Positions 60,194 to 64,000 of a stretch of DNA of 64,000 bases are shown here, piece by piece (position 1 is the first letter of the stretch; each line of letters begins with the position of its first letter). The notes under the pieces are model-generated. The model worked only from the letters and a program-made list of their open reading frames with translations, was not told the origin of the DNA and made no database searches. Origin of the DNA: Rhodococcus sp. KRD162 (GTDB lineage: Bacteria > Actinomycetota > Actinomycetes > Mycobacteriales > Mycobacteriaceae). Location: NCBI RefSeq assembly GCF_017168335.1, contig NZ_JABFAU010000001.1, positions 124,001 to 188,000 of the forward strand, written 5' to 3'. The position numbers and the translations under genes were made by a program.

Positions 60194-62734
60194 GTGACTT
60201 CTCTACCGGACTCCGCACCTGCCCCCTCTGCGATGCGACGAGTGCTGCGCCGCGCTCGCGATGGAGTGTCTCTGAACGTCGACGAAGCCACCGTGTTGCT
60301 GCACGCCCGCGGTGAGGATCTGACCGATCTGATGGCCTCGGCGTCGCGGGTGCGCGATGCCGGACTCGAATCTGCGGGCAGGCCGAAGACGGTGTCGTAC
60401 TCGCGCAAGGTATTCGTCCCCATCACTCGGTTGTGCCGCGACAAATGTCACTACTGCACGTTCGTGACGGTGCCGGGCAAGCTCAAGGCCGCCGGTCACG
60501 GAATGTTCATGGACCCGGACGAGATCATCGACGTCGCCCGCAAGGGTGCCGCACTGGGGTGCAAGGAAGCTCTGTTCACGCTCGGTGACCGACCGGAGGA
60601 ACGGTGGCCCGAGGCCAAGGAGTGGCTCGACTCCCGCGGCTACGATTCGACTCTCGATTACGTGCGCGCGATGTCGATTCGGGTGCTCGAGGAGACCGGC
60701 CTACTGCCGCACCTCAATCCCGGAGTGATGTCCTGGCAGGAGCTTTCGCGTCTCAAGCCGGTGGCACCGTCGATGGGGATGATGCTCGAGACCACCTCGC
60801 GACGGTTGTTCGAGGAGAAGGGGCAGGCGCATTACGGCAGCCCCGACAAGGACCCCGAGGTGCGGCTGCGGACCTTGACCGATGCGGGTCGACTCAATAT
60901 CCCCTTCACGACGGGCATTCTCGTCGGTATCGGTGAGACGCTCCGCGACCGGGCAGAGTCGATCATGGCAATTCGTAAGGTGCACAAGTCGTTCGGGCAC
61001 GTTCAGGAAATCATCGTGCAGAATTTCTTGGCGAAGTCCGATACCGCGATGCGGTCGGTGCCCGACGCGGGTTTGGAAGAATTCCTGGCGACCATCGCTG
61101 TGACGCGGATGGTGGTCGGCCCGTCGATGCGGATTCAGGCCCCGCCGAACCTGGTCGAACCAGAGGAAACCGCGGCGCTGCTCGGTGCAGGCGTAGACGA
61201 CTGGGGCGGAGTGTCGCCGCTGACTCCCGATCACGTCAATCCGGAGCGGCCATGGCCGAATCTCGACACTCTCGCCGAGCTGTCGGCGACGGCCGGATAC
61301 CGACTGGTGGAACGCACCGCGGCGCAGCCTCAGTACGTTCTCGCCGGCGCTCCCTGGATCGATCCCCGAATTTCGGCACACGTGCATGTATTGGCCGATC
61401 CCGATACCGGAATGGCTCGCGAGGGCGTGAACCCGACGGGTCTGCCGTGGCAGGAGCCGGACGAGCAGTGGGAGTCCTCGGGCCGGGTCGATCTGAACAC
61501 CGAGATCGACACGCAGGGCCGCAACACCGAGACCCGTTCGGATCTGGCGAATGCGTTCGGTGACTGGGAGTCGATCCGTGAGCAAGTTCGCGACCTCGCA
61601 GGCCTCGAACGGGTGGACCGGGACGTGGTATCGGCCCTGACTGCAGCGGAGAAGGACCCGGCCGGTCTGTCCGACGAGCAGTATCTCGCACTGGCGACGG
61701 CCGAGGGGCCGGGGATGGATGCCGTCGCCGCGCTCGCGGACGATCTACGGAGACAGGTCAACGGAGACACCGTCACCTACGTGGTCAATCGCAACATCAA
61801 TTTCACCAACATCTGCTACACCGGGTGCCGTTTCTGCGCGTTCGCGCAGCGCAAAGGCGACGCCGACGCGTTCACCCTCTCCACCACCGAGGTTGCCGAT
61901 CGAGCGTGGGAGGCACACGTCGTCGGTGCCACCGAAGTGTGCATGCAGGGCGGAATCGACCCCGAGCTTCCGGTGACGGGCTACGCCGATCTGGTGCGGG
62001 CGGTGAAGGCTCGGGTGCCGTCGATGCACGTGCACGCCTTCTCGCCGATGGAGATCGTCAACGGAGCATCCCGCGGGGGACAGTCGATCCGCGAGTGGCT
62101 CACCGAGCTGCGGGCCGCCGGGTTGGATTCGATCCCCGGTACCGCCGCGGAGATCCTCGACGACGAGGTCCGGTGGGTACTGACGAAAGGCAAGTTGCCC
62201 GCTGCCGAGTGGATCGAAGTGATCACCACCGCCCACGAAGTGGGGCTGCGATCGAGCTCGACGATGATGTACGGCCATGTCGACAACCCGTCGCACTGGG
62301 TCGGTCACCTGAACGTGCTCAAGAAGATCCAGGACAAGACCGGAGGGTTCACGGAGTTCGTGCCGCTGCCGTTCGTGCACCAGTCCTCGCCGCTGTACCT
62401 GGCCGGTGCATCGAGGCCGGGTCCGACCAACCGGGACAACCGCGCAGTGCACGCCCTGGCGAGGATCATGCTGCACGGCCGGATCGACAACATTCAGACC
62501 TCATGGGTGAAATTGGGAATCACGGGTACACAAGCGATGCTGAACGGAGGCGCGAACGATCTGGGCGGGACCCTGATGGAGGAGACGATCTCACGAATGG
62601 CGGGTTCGCAGAACGGATCGGAGAAGACCGTCGCGGAACTGCACGAGATCGCCGACGGCATCGGCCGACCGGTTCGTCAGCGCACCACCACGTACGGCCC
62701 GGCCCCGGCGGTATCGGTGGTCGGTTCGATCTGA
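60194..62734 (+). CDS. fbiC: FO synthase, CofG-CofH fusion
   Basis: An 846-residue bifunctional radical SAM enzyme making 7,8-didemethyl-8-hydroxy-5-deazariboflavin, the F420 chromophore. The N-terminal CofG half has CRDKCHYC (Cys81, 85, 88). The C-terminal CofH half has CYTGCRFC (Cys541, 545, 548). The mycobacterial FbiC fusion is the same length class. GTG 60194 gives [24 protein letters not shown], matching the FbiC N-terminus; the long open frame further upstream runs through a palindrome and is not coding. The short-LLM oxidoreductase at 28575 is a likely F420 user. Confidence 0.96.
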   Translation: MTSLPDSAPAPSAMRRVLRRARDGVSLNVDEATVLLHARGEDLTDLMASASRVRDAGLESAGRPKTVSYSRKVFVPITRLCRDKCHYCTFVTVPGKLKAAGHGMFMDPDEIIDVARKGAALGCKEALFTLGDRPEERWPEAKEWLDSRGYDSTLDYVRAMSIRVLEETGLLPHLNPGVMSWQELSRLKPVAPSMGMMLETTSRRLFEEKGQAHYGSPDKDPEVRLRTLTDAGRLNIPFTTGILVGIGETLRDRAESIMAIRKVHKSFGHVQEIIVQNFLAKSDTAMRSVPDAGLEEFLATIAVTRMVVGPSMRIQAPPNLVEPEETAALLGAGVDDWGGVSPLTPDHVNPERPWPNLDTLAELSATAGYRLVERTAAQPQYVLAGAPWIDPRISAHVHVLADPDTGMAREGVNPTGLPWQEPDEQWESSGRVDLNTEIDTQGRNTETRSDLANAFGDWESIREQVRDLAGLERVDRDVVSALTAAEKDPAGLSDEQYLALATAEGPGMDAVAALADDLRRQVNGDTVTYVVNRNINFTNICYTGCRFCAFAQRKGDADAFTLSTTEVADRAWEAHVVGATEVCMQGGIDPELPVTGYADLVRAVKARVPSMHVHAFSPMEIVNGASRGGQSIREWLTELRAAGLDSIPGTAAEILDDEVRWVLTKGKLPAAEWIEVITTAHEVGLRSSSTMMYGHVDNPSHWVGHLNVLKKIQDKTGGFTEFVPLPFVHQSSPLYLAGASRPGPTNRDNRAVHALARIMLHGRIDNIQTSWVKLGITGTQAMLNGGANDLGGTLMEETISRMAGSQNGSEKTVAELHEIADGIGRPVRQRTTTYGPAPAVSVVGSI

Positions 62735-62772
62735 CCCCCGGGTCCCTTCATCCGAAACGGAGCTTGTCTGAC

Positions 62773-63519
62773 ATGGACGACCGTCGAGTCGCCGCGGTAT
62801 TGAGCAGTGCCGTCGCCATCATTGATCCCGTGCTGGACCTCCTCGCCGAGCGGGACCCGATCGGTCTCAAGGGGCGAACGTTTCGCGAATCCTCCGACGA
62901 GGATTCGACGCTGGACAACGTCATCGATTTTCTCGCGAAGGCCTTCGACACCACCGATTTTCCGGGAACCGCCGGGTGGGAGAAGCTCGACAGCGACGCC
63001 CGCTCGCAGTGGTGGGTCAATCGAATCGGGGCTCTGAACACTGTCGCAGTGGCGTTCCCCGGTGTGTTCGGCATTCTGGTCAATCGTCTGCCACTCCAGG
63101 ACCTCCTCGGTTTCGCCAATCAGGCGATGGTGCTCGTCGCCGTGGCCCGTGAGTCCGGGGTGACCGACCGCGAGACGCATGTCGCATTGCTCGGATCGGT
63201 GCTGTGCAAGCGCGATCTGACGTCCATCTCAGACACCGCCCCGGAAAAGAAGGAGCAATCACCGACGTCGGGCCCGTTCGCGCTGCTGCGCGGAATGTGG
63301 CGGATCGCCAATGTGCTTCGTGACGTCGCTGGTGAGCTCGAGAAGCGGCCACACCCCCGTGGCTTCTACCGGGTGATCGGCGCAATCCCGCTCATCGGCG
63401 GTGTCGCCGGGTATCTCGGGGAGCGTGGGGCGCTCTCTCGTGCCGCCAAGCAGGGGCGGAAGTGGCTCGCCGCCCACCACCGGGATTCGGCATCGGTCGA
63501 CAAGGACCTGCGGCGCTAG
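62773..63519 (+). CDS. Protein of unknown function, 248 residues
   Basis: Not recognised. The first 100 residues are acidic and helical (LDLLAERDPIGLKG, NVIDFLAKAFDTTDFPG). A middle stretch, FPGVFGILVNRLPLQDLLGFANQAMVLVAVARESG, is moderately hydrophobic. A C-terminal segment, YRVIGAIPLIGGVAGYLGERGAL, may insert in a membrane. It starts at ATG 62773, 38 bp after fbiC and in the same orientation, and ends 115 bp before fdxC, so it may be cotranscribed. No catalytic motif was seen. Confidence 0.7.
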   Translation: MDDRRVAAVLSSAVAIIDPVLDLLAERDPIGLKGRTFRESSDEDSTLDNVIDFLAKAFDTTDFPGTAGWEKLDSDARSQWWVNRIGALNTVAVAFPGVFGILVNRLPLQDLLGFANQAMVLVAVARESGVTDRETHVALLGSVLCKRDLTSISDTAPEKKEQSPTSGPFALLRGMWRIANVLRDVAGELEKRPHPRGFYRVIGAIPLIGGVAGYLGERGALSRAAKQGRKWLAAHHRDSASVDKDLRR

Positions 63520-63634
63520 CGGGCCGGGGTGAGGTGAGGCCACCCTGGTCGGTTTGACCCAGGCTCGGACCGCGATACTAGGATGCTCAGGGCGCACGTG
63601 CGCCCACGAATCGATACAGGAGGGGAGAGCAGCA

Positions 63635-63958
63635 GTGACTTACTCGATTGCAGAACCGTGCGTAGATGTACTGGACAAAGCGTGCATCGAAGAGTGCCCG
63701 GTGGATTGCATCTACGAGGGTAACCGAATGCTGTACATCCACCCCGACGAATGCGTCGACTGCGGAGCCTGCGAGCCGGTGTGCCCCGTCGAGGCCATTT
63801 TCTACGAGGACGACGTGCCCGAGCAGTGGAGTGCCTACGTCGGTGCCAACGTCGACTTCTTCGACGACCTCGGGTCCCCGGGCGGCGCAGCGAAACTGGG
63901 AAAGACCGACTACGACCCGCCGTTCATCAAGGCTCTGCCTCCCATGGGCGAGAACTGA
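63635..63958 (+). CDS. fdxC: Ferredoxin, 7Fe type (FdxC)
   Basis: A 107-residue ferredoxin with two cluster motifs: Cys9, Cys17, Cys21, Cys25 and Cys40, Cys43, Cys46, Cys50. The spacing C-x7-C-x3-C-x3-CIY and CVDCGACEPVCPVEAI is that of [3Fe-4S][4Fe-4S] ferredoxins. It is almost identical in pattern to mycobacterial FdxC, which transfers electrons to cytochromes P450 and other redox enzymes. The GTG start has AGGAGG at 63618-63623. It is upstream of the dapC start, as in Rv1177-Rv1178. Confidence 0.96.
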   Translation: MTYSIAEPCVDVLDKACIEECPVDCIYEGNRMLYIHPDECVDCGACEPVCPVEAIFYEDDVPEQWSAYVGANVDFFDDLGSPGGAAKLGKTDYDPPFIKALPPMGEN

Positions 63959-63978
63959 CGACCTTGGCACGTAGAGCG

Positions 63979-64000
63979 GTGGCAGCGACGCTGCCCGATT
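63979..64000 (+). CDS. dapC: Start of succinyldiaminopimelate aminotransferase (partial)
   Basis: Only the first codons are in the window: GTG 63979 begins VAATLPD, and an in-frame TTG at 63964 would add five residues (LARRA). LPD is the expected beginning of the (S/A)xLPDFPWDTL N-terminus of actinobacterial DapC, and fdxC-dapC is the mycobacterial order. The assignment rests mainly on synteny; the enzyme makes N-succinyl-LL-2,6-diaminopimelate. Confidence 0.55.

Noticed and set aside
61825-63519. A long plus-strand frame giving the 248-residue gene a large N-terminal extension
   Set aside because: The extension overlaps the CofH half of fbiC in another frame and is low-complexity; the ATG at 62773 is adequate.
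1-64000. tRNA, rRNA, CRISPR and insertion sequences
   Set aside because: No T-loop or anticodon-stem patterns, no regularly spaced repeats and no transposase frames were seen by eye on either strand. A covariance search (tRNAscan-SE, Infernal) would be decisive.

Overview
The window is high-GC actinobacterial DNA from a mycolic-acid-producing member of the Mycobacteriales, most likely Rhodococcus or a close relative. Three things point there: two antigen-85-type mycolyltransferase-like proteins, mycothiol (mshB) and coenzyme F420 (fbiC) biosynthesis genes, and two long blocks whose gene order I recall from Mycobacterium tuberculosis. The left block (1-14 kb) follows glyA, phoH2, desA2, fum, glpX, xseB/xseA, Rv1109c, ispH, Rv1111c and, further on, ychF. 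The right block (49.7-64 kb) follows pimE, phhB, mutT2, typA, lpqW, mshB, fbiC, fdxC, dapC. Species-level assignment is inference.

Layout. 1-14 kb: housekeeping genes (one-carbon metabolism, fumarase, gluconeogenic FBPase, exonuclease VII, isoprenoid IspH, RmuC) plus a degenerate acyl-ACP desaturase and a secreted serine hydrolase. 14-21.7 kb: DNA repair (SbcCD, Ogt, an Ada-AlkA fusion) and an AI-2E family permease. 21.7-28.1 kb: a carbon-metabolism island with a YbdD-CstA peptide/pyruvate uptake pair, a ROK regulator, and the divergent Entner-Doudoroff genes edd-eda. 28.2-30.5 kb: a CD225-like membrane protein, an F420-dependent oxidoreductase and YchF.

30.6-49.5 kb is the accessory part. 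It holds two mycolyltransferase-like proteins, amylosucrase, a lysin-B/cutinase-like hydrolase, a wax-synthase-like acyltransferase, a five-Asp-box propeller, TerD, a Tat-exported DUF1906 protein, and two related secreted proteins. It also holds an FAD-linked oxidase gene broken by one in-frame TAG and a convergent pair of 138-residue four-helix membrane proteins with cysteines at identical positions. 49.7-64 kb is envelope, redox and cofactor biology: PimE and LpqW for PIM/lipomannan, MshB for mycothiol, FbiC for F420, FdxC, TypA, a family 5 uracil-DNA glycosylase and a YdbS/YdbT pair.

Between genes, two families of dispersed long palindromes recur, each with a conserved core. Several strong hairpins sit between convergent genes and are probably bidirectional terminators. 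I see no rRNA, tRNA, CRISPR array, insertion sequence or integrase. No clearly new multi-gene system stands out. The best leads are the palindrome families, the paired secreted and paired membrane paralogues, a 52-residue ORF between mshB and a membrane gene, the structured leader before phoH, and the nonsense-split oxidase.
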